A DNA stretch of 64,000 bases, taken from Streptomyces meridianus (GTDB lineage Bacteria > Actinomycetota > Actinomycetes > Streptomycetales > Streptomycetaceae). The notes under the pieces are model-generated. The model worked only from the letters and a program-made list of their open reading frames with translations, was not told the DNA's origin and searched no databases. Shown here piece after piece: positions 27,839-36,052 of the stretch. The stretch spans positions 62,001-126,000 of the forward strand of contig NZ_JAMQGM010000039.1 in NCBI RefSeq assembly GCF_023703325.1. The letters are read 5' to 3'. The position numbers and the translations under genes are program-made. Numbering within the stretch: the first letter of the stretch is position 1; each line of letters begins with the position of its first letter.

Positions 27839-28654
27839 TCAGCGGACCGGGGTCGAGGTGAGCAGCCGCGGCGCGTCGGTGATGATGCCGTTGCACCCGA
27901 GCCGCAGGGCCCGGTCGCGGTCGCGCGGGGTGTTGACGGTGTGCGCCCACACCCGCGGAATGCCCGAGCGCACGGCCCGGTGCAGATCCTCGTCGCGCGC
28001 CCGGTAGTCCACGTCGAGCAGGTCGACGAACGACCGCCATCGCTGCGGCTCGTCGTTGCGCATCTGCCCGGCGGAGCGCCACAACTGGGCCATCAGCCCC
28101 ATCCGGTGGGCCCGGAGCGCCACCGCGGGGGAGTTGCTGTTCACGAACACCGAGCGGGTGAGCCGCCGGGCGCGTATGAGTTCTGCCAGGCGCGGAAGGC
28201 TGCGGGGGTCCTTCGCCTCCAGCATCAGCACGGTCTTCCCCCCGAGCCGGTCGAGCACCTCGCCCACGCTCGGCGGATGCTCCGGTGCCCACCGGCCGCG
28301 CAGGGACCGGTCGGGCCGCAGCCGTACCTCCCGCCACTGGCGCCGGTCGAGCGCCCGGACCGCGCCCCGCCGGTCCGTCGTGCGGTCCAGCGTTGCGTCG
28401 TGCAGCACCACCAGCGTGCCGTCGCGCAGCATCCGGGTGTCGAAGTCGATCACCTGAGCGTCCCGGGTGCGCAGCGCCGCGAGCAGCCCCGACATGCTGT
28501 TCTCCGGCGCCTCGAGCGCACCGCCCCGGTGCGCGGTGTAGACGATTCCGCGCAGGGCCTGCGCGGTGGGTGCCCGGCCGGCGAACTCCAGGGGTATCAG
28601 CGGCCGGGTCAGCGTGAGGACGGCGGCCCCCGCCACCAGAGCAGTTGTCACCAT
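27839..28654 (-). CDS. Membrane-anchored or secreted glycerophosphodiester phosphodiesterase
   Basis: The 271-residue protein has an N-terminal hydrophobic segment (VTTALVAGAAVLTL, about 2-15) and then a GDPD barrel. The family motif HRGGALEAPENSM lies near 41, acidic metal ligands lie in DFDTRML and VVLHDATLDRTTD, and LMLEAKDPRSL follows. GDPD enzymes release sn-glycerol 3-phosphate and an alcohol from deacylated phospholipids or teichoic acids. The start is uncertain: ATG 28654 lacks a good ribosome binding site, and longer frames begin at 28771. The gene is divergent from the prim-pol-like gene. Confidence 0.88.
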   Translation of the reverse strand: MVTTALVAGAAVLTLTRPLIPLEFAGRAPTAQALRGIVYTAHRGGALEAPENSMSGLLAALRTRDAQVIDFDTRMLRDGTLVVLHDATLDRTTDRRGAVRALDRRQWREVRLRPDRSLRGRWAPEHPPSVGEVLDRLGGKTVLMLEAKDPRSLPRLAELIRARRLTRSVFVNSNSPAVALRAHRMGLMAQLWRSAGQMRNDEPQRWRSFVDLLDVDYRARDEDLHRAVRSGIPRVWAHTVNTPRDRDRALRLGCNGIITDAPRLLTSTPVR

Positions 28655-28803
28655 GAGGACAAAACTAGAATCGCGGCGGGTGGAATGCCCTGTTGTCGCG
28701 CGCCGTCCGGGGCGGACGCGCCCCCCCGGATGCGGCGGGCGCCCGCAGCGGGAGCAGGATGGTGGCAGCATTGACCGTGCACCCGGTCGAAGTGAGGGGA
28801 TAG

Positions 28804-29529
28804 ATGGAACGCGAAGGCAGGTTCTCCCAGTGGCTGCGCCGTCGACCGCGGAGCGGGACGGGCAGCGGCACCCCTGCGGAAGCCGCGGCGCTCCGCGAGA
28901 ACCTGCTGCTGGCCGCCGCCGAGGCCGGATTCCCGCTGGCTCTGGCGGCCCATCCGTCGGGATACGGCTGTTCGTGCGACCGGATCGGCTGTCCCACCCC
29001 CGGTCGGCACCCCGTCTCGTTCGCCTGGTCGACGCAGGCCGGCACCGACCCCGAGCAGATCGGCCGGCTGCTGAGGAACCACCCCGAGGCCAACTTCGTC
29101 ACGGCGACCGGGATCAATCACGACGTCCTCGACGTGCCCGCCGACGCCGGTCGCAGCGCTCTGGAGAGCCTCGAGGCGCGGGGCATCGACGTCGGCCCCG
29201 TGGCCGAGTCGGGTTCGGGGCGGGATGCCCGTGTGCTGTTCTTCACGGCCACCCGCGGCACCCCGGAGGACGAGGACGAGTGGTGGCCCTGCCAACTCGA
29301 CTGCCATCCCGAGACGATGGACGAGCACCCCGGCCTGCGCTGGCACTGCCGGGGCAGCTACGTGCCCGTGCCGCCGGCCCGCCTGCCGGCCGGTGAGTCC
29401 GTCGGATGGCTGCGCGGTCCCGAGCACCCGCTGCCCGACCCGCTGACCCTGCTCGAGGCGCTGACCGACGCCTGTGCGCGCCATGTGGGTGAGGAGCCGG
29501 AACAGCCGGCCTGGCCCCTCGGCCGCTGA
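28804..29529 (+). CDS. Prim-pol-like protein (bifunctional primase/polymerase N-terminal domain)
   Basis: The 241-residue protein resembles the N-terminal domain of archaeo-eukaryotic-type primase/polymerases found alone in many Streptomyces. Marks are ALAAHPSGYGCSCDRIGCPTPGRHP split near 45-68, HPEANFVTATG near 95, and WHCRGSYVPVPPARLP near 180-195. There is no helicase or C-terminal domain, and the usual catalytic DxD position reads DVLDVP, so activity is doubtful. Cys57, Cys59 and Cys64 region could bind zinc. Function in the genus is unknown; a regulatory or degenerate role is as likely as DNA synthesis. ATG 28804 fits the conserved start. Confidence 0.8.
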   Translation: MEREGRFSQWLRRRPRSGTGSGTPAEAAALRENLLLAAAEAGFPLALAAHPSGYGCSCDRIGCPTPGRHPVSFAWSTQAGTDPEQIGRLLRNHPEANFVTATGINHDVLDVPADAGRSALESLEARGIDVGPVAESGSGRDARVLFFTATRGTPEDEDEWWPCQLDCHPETMDEHPGLRWHCRGSYVPVPPARLPAGESVGWLRGPEHPLPDPLTLLEALTDACARHVGEEPEQPAWPLGR

Positions 29530-29583
29530 CACCGTGCACCGGCGCCGCGGGACGGCGGGGCATCCCGGCGGCCGGGACGCCGG

Positions 29584-30606
29584 TCAGCCGCCGCGCGCCT
29601 CGGTCAGACCTTCGAGCCGGTGCAGGAACTCGATCCGCTCCGACCCGGAGTCCTTCGCCGGAATCCGCACCGCGGACTCGGACATCTTGATCAGCGTGAG
29701 GGTCCGCCGTGCCTCGCCCTTCATCAGTGCCCGGATGTACGGGTCACCGATCCGGCCGATCCGGGATCCCTGCGCCACCGTGCGCTTCTGGGTGTGATGC
29801 GTGGCGAAGAACGCCAGCGCCCCGCCGTCAGCGGTCCGCAGGGCGATCGGCGGGTACTGCGGTGCACGACCCGGCTGGTCGTCGTACTGGGTCCAGTAGG
29901 TGGGTGTGCGCAGCTGGGACTTGCGCTGCTGACGCAGCTGCGTGGTGGCCGGTCCCGGGGCGAAGGGGGCGTCCTGGGCCTTGGCGTCGCCGGCGCCCTG
30001 CCCGGCGTCCGTGCTCACGTCCAGGAAGTCCGCGTACGTGCGGCTGAGCTGGTCGGGGGCCACTGCCAGTCCGGAGGCGTCGCCGTCCGGGACGGGTTCG
30101 GCGTAGCCGTCCTTGTCCGTCGCGAACTCCGGCATCTCCTCCTCGGTGACGACCGAGAGGTAGGCGGCCTTCCACTTCTGGTCCACGCCGGCTCGGGTGA
30201 ACACCAGCAGCCAGCGGTTGTCGTCGCGGTTGCTGTCCGCGTCGGCGAGGAAGAACCTGGGCCAGCCGGCCAGCTTCGGGATCGTGTAGCGGACGTCCGT
30301 CAGCTCCAGCGGCGTGTACTTCGGATTGCCCTCGGGGCTGACCTTGCCCCGGGCCTTGAGCCCGGCCTGGTCTATCGCCGCCAGGGCACCCGTCTCGACG
30401 TCCTTGTCGAGCGCCGGGTCGAGTGCCTCGTTCGCCTTGTTGGTGGCGGCGGTGTAGGCCTTGAGGGCCTTCGCGGCCTCAGCCTTCCGCACCGCCGGGA
30501 CGATCTCCCGCTCGCCGTGCACCGTCACGCATCCGGTCAGCGTCAGCAGCGCTGCGGCCGACAGGACGACCGACACCTTGGGCAGCGTGCGGGGCCTCGA
30601 CGTCAT
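29584..30606 (-). CDS. Lipoprotein of unknown function next to efeUOB
   Basis: The 340-residue protein has a lipoprotein signal peptide with lipobox LTLTGC, the lipidated cysteine near residue 25. The mature part has a helical region (RKAEAAKALKAYTAATNKA) and then beta-rich sequence containing WPRFFLADADSNRDDNRWLLVF and HTQKRTVAQGSRIG. It looks like an extracytoplasmic solute- or polymer-associated protein conserved in Streptomyces, without assigned function. ATG 30606 follows AAGGAG at good spacing. Its 5' end overlaps the efeU reading frame by 128 bases, and it could be the last gene of the efe operon. Confidence 0.82.
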   Translation of the reverse strand: MTSRPRTLPKVSVVLSAAALLTLTGCVTVHGEREIVPAVRKAEAAKALKAYTAATNKANEALDPALDKDVETGALAAIDQAGLKARGKVSPEGNPKYTPLELTDVRYTIPKLAGWPRFFLADADSNRDDNRWLLVFTRAGVDQKWKAAYLSVVTEEEMPEFATDKDGYAEPVPDGDASGLAVAPDQLSRTYADFLDVSTDAGQGAGDAKAQDAPFAPGPATTQLRQQRKSQLRTPTYWTQYDDQPGRAPQYPPIALRTADGGALAFFATHHTQKRTVAQGSRIGRIGDPYIRALMKGEARRTLTLIKMSESAVRIPAKDSGSERIEFLHRLEGLTEARGG

Positions 30607-31444
30607 CGGACTGGTGCTCCTTCGGGGCGGCTTGAGTCGGCGCAACCCTACCGGGGGCGAGGAACAGCGTGAGTGCGGGGACCAGATACGCCACCCACAC
30701 GATGACCTGAAGAACGGTCGGATCGGGCTGGAAGTTGACGGTGCCCTTCAGCAGGGTGCCGTACCAGCTGTCCGGCGGGATCGTGGAGCTGACGTCGAAG
30801 GCCAAGGTGCCCAGGCCCGGAAGGAAGCGGGCCTCCTGCAGATCGTGGAAGCCGTACGAGAGCACCCCGGCCGCCACCAGCACGAGCATGGCACCCGTCC
30901 AGGTGAAGAACTTCGCCAGGTTGATCCGCAGCGCCCCGCGGTAGAACAGCCAGCCGAGCCCGGTCGCGGTGAGCAGCCCCAACAGGACGCCCACCAGCGG
31001 CAGTCCGGTGCCGTCGTCCGCGGCCTGTACGGCCGTCCAGACGAACAGCGCGGTCTCGAGCCCCTCCCGGCCGACGGCGAGGAAGGCCGTCAGCACCAGG
31101 GCGCCGGTGCCCAGCGCGAGTGCCTGGTCGAGCTTGCCGTGCAGTTCCCGCTTCAGGTGCCGCGCGGTGCGCCGCATCCAGAACACCATCCAGGTCACGA
31201 GCCCGACGGCGAGGATCGACAGGGTGCCGCCGAGCAGCTCCTGCGCCTCGAACGTCAGCGTGGTCGACCCGTACTGGAGGATTGCACCGAAACCGAAGCT
31301 GACGGCGACGGCGATGCCGACGCCGGCCCACACCGGCGGCAGCTTGTCGGTGCGTCCGGTCTTCACCAGGTACGCCACGAGGATGCAGACGACGAGACTG
31401 GCCTCCAGCCCCTCGCGCAGTCCGATCAGGTAATTGGCCAGCAC
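30479..31444 (-). CDS. efeU: EfeU/FTR1-type iron permease
   Basis: The 321-residue membrane protein carries the two FTR1 iron-channel motifs REGLEASL near 9 and GREGLETALF near 110, on the first and fourth of seven helices. It is the permease of the EfeUOB ferrous iron system, which oxidises and imports iron across the cytoplasmic membrane. It starts at ATG 31444, seven bases below the EfeB stop, in the order efeO, efeB, efeU. The last 45 or so residues after LTLFLAPG are not family-like and overlap the next gene; the natural end may have been lost through a small indel. Confidence 0.93.
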   Translation of the reverse strand: MLANYLIGLREGLEASLVVCILVAYLVKTGRTDKLPPVWAGVGIAVAVSFGFGAILQYGSTTLTFEAQELLGGTLSILAVGLVTWMVFWMRRTARHLKRELHGKLDQALALGTGALVLTAFLAVGREGLETALFVWTAVQAADDGTGLPLVGVLLGLLTATGLGWLFYRGALRINLAKFFTWTGAMLVLVAAGVLSYGFHDLQEARFLPGLGTLAFDVSSTIPPDSWYGTLLKGTVNFQPDPTVLQVIVWVAYLVPALTLFLAPGRVAPTQAAPKEHQSDDVEAPHAAQGVGRPVGRSAADADRMRDGARRAGDRPGGAEG

Positions 31445-31450
31445 GGCCGG

Positions 31451-32761
31451 TCACTTCCCTTCGGCGTCTTCGGAGCCGTCCGCCTCGGTGAACAGCCCGC
31501 GGCCCCACCAGTCGTGCCCGTCGCGCACACCCGGCGGGACGGCGAAGACGGCCGAACCCACGTGCTGGATGTACTCGTTGAGGGCGTCGTTGCGCGCCAG
31601 GTTCCGCTGCACGGGCACGAATCCGTCCCGGACGTCCCGCTGGTAGGCGAGGAAGAACAGGCCGGCCTCCAGCCGTCCGAGTCCGTCCGTCCCGTCCGTG
31701 AACGAGTAGCCGCGGCGCAGCAGCCGGGCTCCGCCGTTGCTGTCGGGGTGGGCGAGCCGGACGTGCGACGTGGGCGGCATGGCCCGCAGGTTCGGCTTGT
31801 CGTGCTCGCGGGACCTGCCGACCGGGGCGCCCTCGCGCTTGTCCCGGCCGAAGATGTCCTCCTGCTCCTTGAGCGGGGTGCGGTCCCACGTCTCGATGTG
31901 CATCCGGATCCGGCGGGCGACCAGGTAGGAGCCGCCCGCCATCCATTCCGGGCCGTCCTTGCCCGACACCCACACGTGCTTGCCGAGTGCCCGGTCGTCG
32001 GTGCCCGCGATGTTGTGGGTGCCGTCCTTGAAGCCGAACAGGTTGCGCGGCGTCTGCGCGTCCGGAGTGGTCGACGAGGTCTTGCCGAAACCGAGCTGGG
32101 ACCAGCGGACGGCGACCTTGCCGAACCCGATCCGCGCCAGGTTGCGGATGGCGTGCACCGCCACCTGGGGGTCGTCGGCACAGGCCTGGACGCAGAGGTC
32201 GCCGTTGCTGCGCGCCGGGTCGAGGTTGTCGCCGGAGAACACCGGCAGGTCGATCAGCGCCTCCGGACGGCGGGACTTGATGCCGAAGCGGTCCTTGCCG
32301 TCCTTCTCGAACAGGGTGGGGCCGAAGCCCACGGTCAGCGTGAGCCGGGACGGGGGCAGCCCCAGTGCCTCGCCGGTGTCGTCCGGGGGTGCCTCGGCGA
32401 GCCCGCCGACGGCGCCGTCGCCCACCGGCTTGCCCGCGGTCATGCGGGCCGCCGCCTGGGACCATTCCTTGAGGAGCGCGACGAGTGCCTCGCGGTCGTC
32501 GGTCGTCACGTCGAAGGCAGCGAAGTGCAGCCGGTCCTGGACGGCGGTGGCGATGCCGGCCTGGTGCTCGCCGTGGAACGGCACGGCCCGGTTCCGGCTC
32601 CCGGTGTGGCGGGTGTCCTCGCCGACGGCTCCGGCCGCGGCTGCTGCCCCGCCTGCCGCGGCCGCGCCGATCGCCAGGCCTGCTCCGCCCCAGCCGAGCA
32701 GCGAGCGGCGGGACGGCGCCTTCGCGGTCATCTCTGCTTCCTGTGCGTGCGGTTCACTCAC
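31451..32761 (-). CDS. efeB: EfeB-type Dyp peroxidase, Tat-exported
   Basis: The 436-residue haem protein starts with a Tat signal: APSRRSLLGWGGAGLAIG near 14-31, then an Ala/Gly-rich hydrophobic core. The Dyp-type peroxidase domain contains LFGFKDGTHN near 240, matching the GxxDG motif, plus ETWDRTPLKEQED and HVRLAHP. It is the periplasm-facing haem peroxidase of the EfeUOB system, proposed to oxidise ferrous iron or act on haem. GTG 32761 and ATG 32731 are both possible; I used the longer one, 10 bases after the efeO stop. The ATG has AGGA seven bases upstream. Confidence 0.93.
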   Translation of the reverse strand: MSEPHAQEAEMTAKAPSRRSLLGWGGAGLAIGAAAAGGAAAAAGAVGEDTRHTGSRNRAVPFHGEHQAGIATAVQDRLHFAAFDVTTDDREALVALLKEWSQAAARMTAGKPVGDGAVGGLAEAPPDDTGEALGLPPSRLTLTVGFGPTLFEKDGKDRFGIKSRRPEALIDLPVFSGDNLDPARSNGDLCVQACADDPQVAVHAIRNLARIGFGKVAVRWSQLGFGKTSSTTPDAQTPRNLFGFKDGTHNIAGTDDRALGKHVWVSGKDGPEWMAGGSYLVARRIRMHIETWDRTPLKEQEDIFGRDKREGAPVGRSREHDKPNLRAMPPTSHVRLAHPDSNGGARLLRRGYSFTDGTDGLGRLEAGLFFLAYQRDVRDGFVPVQRNLARNDALNEYIQHVGSAVFAVPPGVRDGHDWWGRGLFTEADGSEDAEGK

Positions 32762-32773
32762 GGTGCGGATCCT

Positions 32774-33907
32774 CTACTTCTTCCCGACCACGGCGGCGGC
32801 CAGCCGGGACAGCGGCTCGGCGAGGGCGTTCACGCCGTCCGAGAGGTCCTTGCGGTCGGAGTCGCCGACGGTGTCGTACGCCACGAACCCGTCGCCCTCG
32901 CGGTATTCGTCGAGCTTCTTGAACAGCGCGGCGAACTGCCGGTCGAGCTCCCCGGCGAGTTCGGGGTCGTTCTCGGCGGCCACCGGCTTCAGCAGCTCGT
33001 AGGACTTCTGTGCGCCCTCGACATTGGCGTGGAAGTCGACCAGGTCGGTGTGGCTGTAGCGCTCCTCCTCGCCGGTCACCTTGCCGGTCGCGACCTCGTC
33101 GAGGAGTTCCTTGGCGCCGTTCGCCATGCCGGTCGGGGTGATCTCCGCGGACCCGACGCGCCCCCGCCAGTCCTCCAGGTCGTCGACCAGCTGCGAGGCC
33201 AGTTCCTTGTCGTCCGCGGTGATCTTCTTGTCGTGCCAGAGCGACTTCTCGAGCCGGTGCCAGCCCGTCCACTTCTGGCCCTTCTCCAGGCCGTCCTCGC
33301 GGAAGTCCACCTTGGGGTCGATGTCCCCGAAGGACTCGGCGACCGGCTCGGTCCGCTCCCAGCCGATCCGGGAGGGGGCGTAGGCCTTCTTGGCGGCCTC
33401 GAGGTCGCCCTTGCGGACGGCGTCGGCGAACTTCCGGGCCTTCGGCAGGGTCCCGTCGGCCTGCGCCTGGGCGTAGGTGCGGTACTCGGCGACGGCCTTC
33501 TCCAGCCGTGGGTCCAGCTTCGCCTTCGCGCTCCCGCCGGTGGCGGTGACCTTCTGCCGGATGCCCTCGCCCTTCATGCCGGGCTTGCAGGCGATCTCGT
33601 AACGCCCGGCCTTGACTTCGGCGTTGATGCGGACCCGGGTGCCCGGGCCGATGTTCTCCCGCTCGGTGACGATGCGGTCGCCCGGCGCGTAGACGTAGAC
33701 CTCGGTGACCTGCGAGCCCTTGTTCTCCACGGCGAGCTGCACGTGCCCGGCCGGGAACTCGGGCTTCGACACCTTGCAGGCGTCGTCGCTCGCGGTCACC
33801 CGGATCGCGTCGCCGGCGCCGCCCTCGGCGTCGCTCTTGTCGGCGCAGCCGGTCACGGCGGCCAGCGTTGCGGCGGCAAGCAGGGCGGACAGACGGACGG
33901 CTCGCAT
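32774..33907 (-). CDS. efeO: EfeO iron-binding lipoprotein (cupredoxin plus M75 domain)
   Basis: The 377-residue protein has a lipobox AAVTGC (Cys near 21). An N-terminal cupredoxin-like domain spans about 32-125 (VTASDDACKVSKPEFPAG, GRYEIACKP). A C-terminal imelysin-like M75 domain follows, with the characteristic WTGWHRLEKSLWHDKK near 220 carrying the HxxE metal site. It binds iron outside the membrane and hands it to EfeB and EfeU. It is the first gene of the efeO-efeB-efeU operon, and possible DmdR/IdeR-type iron boxes lie 50-90 bases upstream of the start. Confidence 0.94.
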   Translation of the reverse strand: MRAVRLSALLAAATLAAVTGCADKSDAEGGAGDAIRVTASDDACKVSKPEFPAGHVQLAVENKGSQVTEVYVYAPGDRIVTERENIGPGTRVRINAEVKAGRYEIACKPGMKGEGIRQKVTATGGSAKAKLDPRLEKAVAEYRTYAQAQADGTLPKARKFADAVRKGDLEAAKKAYAPSRIGWERTEPVAESFGDIDPKVDFREDGLEKGQKWTGWHRLEKSLWHDKKITADDKELASQLVDDLEDWRGRVGSAEITPTGMANGAKELLDEVATGKVTGEEERYSHTDLVDFHANVEGAQKSYELLKPVAAENDPELAGELDRQFAALFKKLDEYREGDGFVAYDTVGDSDRKDLSDGVNALAEPLSRLAAAVVGKK

Positions 33908-33959
33908 GCGGGCTCCAGGCGGGTGCGGGGTCGGGAACGGACGGAAGCCAGAGCCAAAT

Positions 33960-33996
33960 GACTAAGGCAGTCCTAAGTTATCTGAGGCTAACCACA
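33960..33996 (-). promoter_or_regulatory. Iron-box-like sites upstream of efeO
   Basis: TTATCTGAGGCTAACCACA (33978-33996) matches the actinobacterial DmdR/IdeR iron-box consensus TTAGGTTAGGCTAACCTAA at 14 of 19 positions by my count. A second, weaker element at 33960-33979 reads CTAAGG-CAGT-CCTAAG. Both lie upstream of efeO, so iron-dependent repression of efeOBU is likely. The rest of 33997-34190 leads to the next gene and shows nothing else I can name. Confidence 0.6.
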
Positions 33997-34190
33997 GTGA
34001 GGTGCCGGCCGGGGTCACGAACCGGGTCGCCGGCTGTGACCCGGGACACCATGGGTCGCCCGAAGGGGGTCGCCCTGGAGGACCGGAGGGGCAAAACGTC
34101 ATCAAACGGCGCCCCCGGGAGCCGGATCCTTTTGCCGGGTTTTTAACCGGAGGCCTCCGTCTGCAGCTCGTCGGCGGCCAGGATGGGCGG

Positions 34191-35228
34191 ATGAAGGTCT
34201 CCGACGCCCAAGCCGTGGCCGCCCGCTGGGTCGCCGAACACGCGACCGCCTCCCCCGACTTCGCCGGCGCGTTCCTGAGCGGCTCCACGACCTGGATGCC
34301 GCCGGGCGCCGAGCTGCCCGTGGGCTCCGACGTGGACGTCGTGATCGTGACGAACCAGGACGAAGCGCCGCCGAAGCCGGGCAAGTTCGTCCACGACGGA
34401 GTTCTCCTCGAGGTCACCTGCCTCGCCTGGCAGGACCTGGCCTCCCCGGAACACGTCCTCGGCTCCTGTCACCTCGCGGGCAGCTTCCGGAAGGACACGG
34501 TCCTCGCCGACCCCACCGGACGTCTCGCCGAGCTGCGCGACGGGGCCATGGGCGAGTACGCCCGTGAGCCGTGGGTCCGCCTGCGCTGCGAGAACACCGA
34601 GCGGCGGATCGTCGACGGCCTCGGACGGCTGGACGTCTCCCTCCCGCACCACGAGCGCGTGACCGGATGGATGTTCCCCGCCGGGGTGACCACCCACGTG
34701 CTGCTGACCGCGGGGCTGCGCAACCCGACCGTCCGCCTGCGCTACTCGGCCGCGCGCGACCTGCTCCAGGAGTACGGCATGCCGCAACTCCACGAAAGCC
34801 TTCTCGAGTTGCACGGGTCCGCGGCCCTGACCCGGGAGCGGGTCGAACACCATCTGAAGGCCATGACCGCGGTCTTCGACGCCACGGTCCCGCTCGCCAG
34901 GAGCCCGTACTTCTTTGCCTCCGACATCACCGAACGGTCCCGGCCCATCGCGGTGGACGGCAGCCACGCGCTCATCGCCGGCGGACGGCACCGGGAGGCG
35001 GTCTTCTGGATCGCGGCGACCTACGCCCGTTGCCTCACCCTGCTGGCGGCCGACGCCCCTGCCGAGCGGGCCCGGTTCGCCGCGGGCTTCGAGGAGCTGA
35101 CGGCGGACCTCGGGGTCGCCGACGGCCCGGCCCTCGAGCGCCGGGCGCGCGACGTCCTGGCCTTCCTGCCCCGGGTCCGGGAGGCCGCCGACGCGATCAT
35201 CGGGGCGAATCCCGGCATCATGCCCTGA
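34191..35228 (+). CDS. Nucleotidyltransferase-fold protein (MNT/aminoglycoside-type)
   Basis: The 345-residue protein has a polymerase-beta-like nucleotidyltransferase motif: FLSGSTTWMPPG near 28, then VGSDVDVVIVT near 45 with the GS...DxD pattern, and EVTCLAW near 72 for the third acidic residue. The remaining 230 residues are helical, as in stand-alone nucleotidyltransferase-like proteins of unknown target. It could modify a small molecule or a protein, or be an inactive relative. There is no HEPN or antitoxin gene beside it, so a MNT/HEPN toxin-antitoxin pair is not supported. ATG 34191 lies close after GGATGGGCGG. Confidence 0.7.
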   Translation: MKVSDAQAVAARWVAEHATASPDFAGAFLSGSTTWMPPGAELPVGSDVDVVIVTNQDEAPPKPGKFVHDGVLLEVTCLAWQDLASPEHVLGSCHLAGSFRKDTVLADPTGRLAELRDGAMGEYAREPWVRLRCENTERRIVDGLGRLDVSLPHHERVTGWMFPAGVTTHVLLTAGLRNPTVRLRYSAARDLLQEYGMPQLHESLLELHGSAALTRERVEHHLKAMTAVFDATVPLARSPYFFASDITERSRPIAVDGSHALIAGGRHREAVFWIAATYARCLTLLAADAPAERARFAAGFEELTADLGVADGPALERRARDVLAFLPRVREAADAIIGANPGIMP

Positions 35229-35275
35229 GACGGCCCGGACCGTCCGGCCGCGACGGGGCGGTTCCGTGGATCCCG

Positions 35276-35959
35276 TCAGGCGATGAGGGGATCCCGAGCC
35301 GCCCCCGGGCCGGACTCCTCGCCGAGTTCCCGGAACATCCCGGTGTTCAGCGCGAAGGCCCGCCGGCACTCCTCCACCGCGTCCCGCTTCTCCCCGTCGC
35401 CGACCGGCAGGGCGTCCAGCAGGGCTCGGTACTCCCGCTTGAAGGCCGCCGGATTGCCGATACCGGCGAACACGTAGAAGCGCACGCCGTCGCCCTTGTG
35501 GTCGAACCCCCACCGCTTCTCGGCGGCGGACCGGATGACCTGCCCGCCGCTGAGGTCACCCAGGTAGCGCGTGTAGTGATGGGCGACGTACCCGGCGGGC
35601 CACCGGCCGGCGACCTCGGTGATCCGGTCCGCGTACGTCCGGGTGGCCGGGAGCGCGGTTGCACGCTTGCGCCATCCGGCACCCAGGAGATGAGCCAGAT
35701 CGCGCTCGAGTTCGGTGACGCGCAGCAGCTCGGGCCGGATGAACGGTCCGGCGACCGGGTCGTCCGCCAGCGCGCCCGCGGCCCCCTCCAGCGCCCGGTA
35801 GACGAACCACAGCTGTTCCGTGTAGCGCGCGTACGCACCCTGCCCGAGCCGGCCGCCGAGCATGTCGCCCACGAACGCCGAATTCTCCGCCTCGGTGTGC
35901 TGCGCCTGCGATGCGGTGCGCATCAGTGCGGAGAACGGCATCGAGCCGGTCGTCTCCAA
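35276..35959 (-). CDS. Biliverdin-producing heme oxygenase
   Basis: The 227-residue protein is a HO-1-type heme oxygenase, opening haem to biliverdin, carbon monoxide and iron. The proximal histidine lies in QAQHTEAENSAF near 22, and the distal-helix signature YLGDLSGGQVI lies near 143-153. No ATG has a usable ribosome binding site; TTG 35959 lies five bases after GGAGGT and is the most likely start, giving LETTGSMPFSALMRTAS. Haem breakdown fits with the iron uptake operon 1.4 kb away, but I see no iron box directly upstream. The gene lies downstream of the methionine aminopeptidase gene on the same strand. Confidence 0.92.
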   Translation of the reverse strand: METTGSMPFSALMRTASQAQHTEAENSAFVGDMLGGRLGQGAYARYTEQLWFVYRALEGAAGALADDPVAGPFIRPELLRVTELERDLAHLLGAGWRKRATALPATRTYADRITEVAGRWPAGYVAHHYTRYLGDLSGGQVIRSAAEKRWGFDHKGDGVRFYVFAGIGNPAAFKREYRALLDALPVGDGEKRDAVEECRRAFALNTGMFRELGEESGPGAARDPLIA

Positions 35960-36052
35960 GACGGACCTCCGGGTGTCAGCGGGTACGCGGTGACCGCTCC
36001 GGGGCAGCCGGGCGGGTTCCCGACCGCCTGTCGGCAAAGTACCCGCACGGGG

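Noticed and set aside
30461-33961. An 1166-codon plus-strand frame across efeUOB
   Set aside because: Long antisense shadow. The minus strand encodes EfeU, EfeB and EfeO with all expected motifs.
34191-35228. MNT/HEPN toxin-antitoxin pair
   Set aside because: No HEPN-like partner gene is adjacent, and the protein is much longer than MNT antitoxins.
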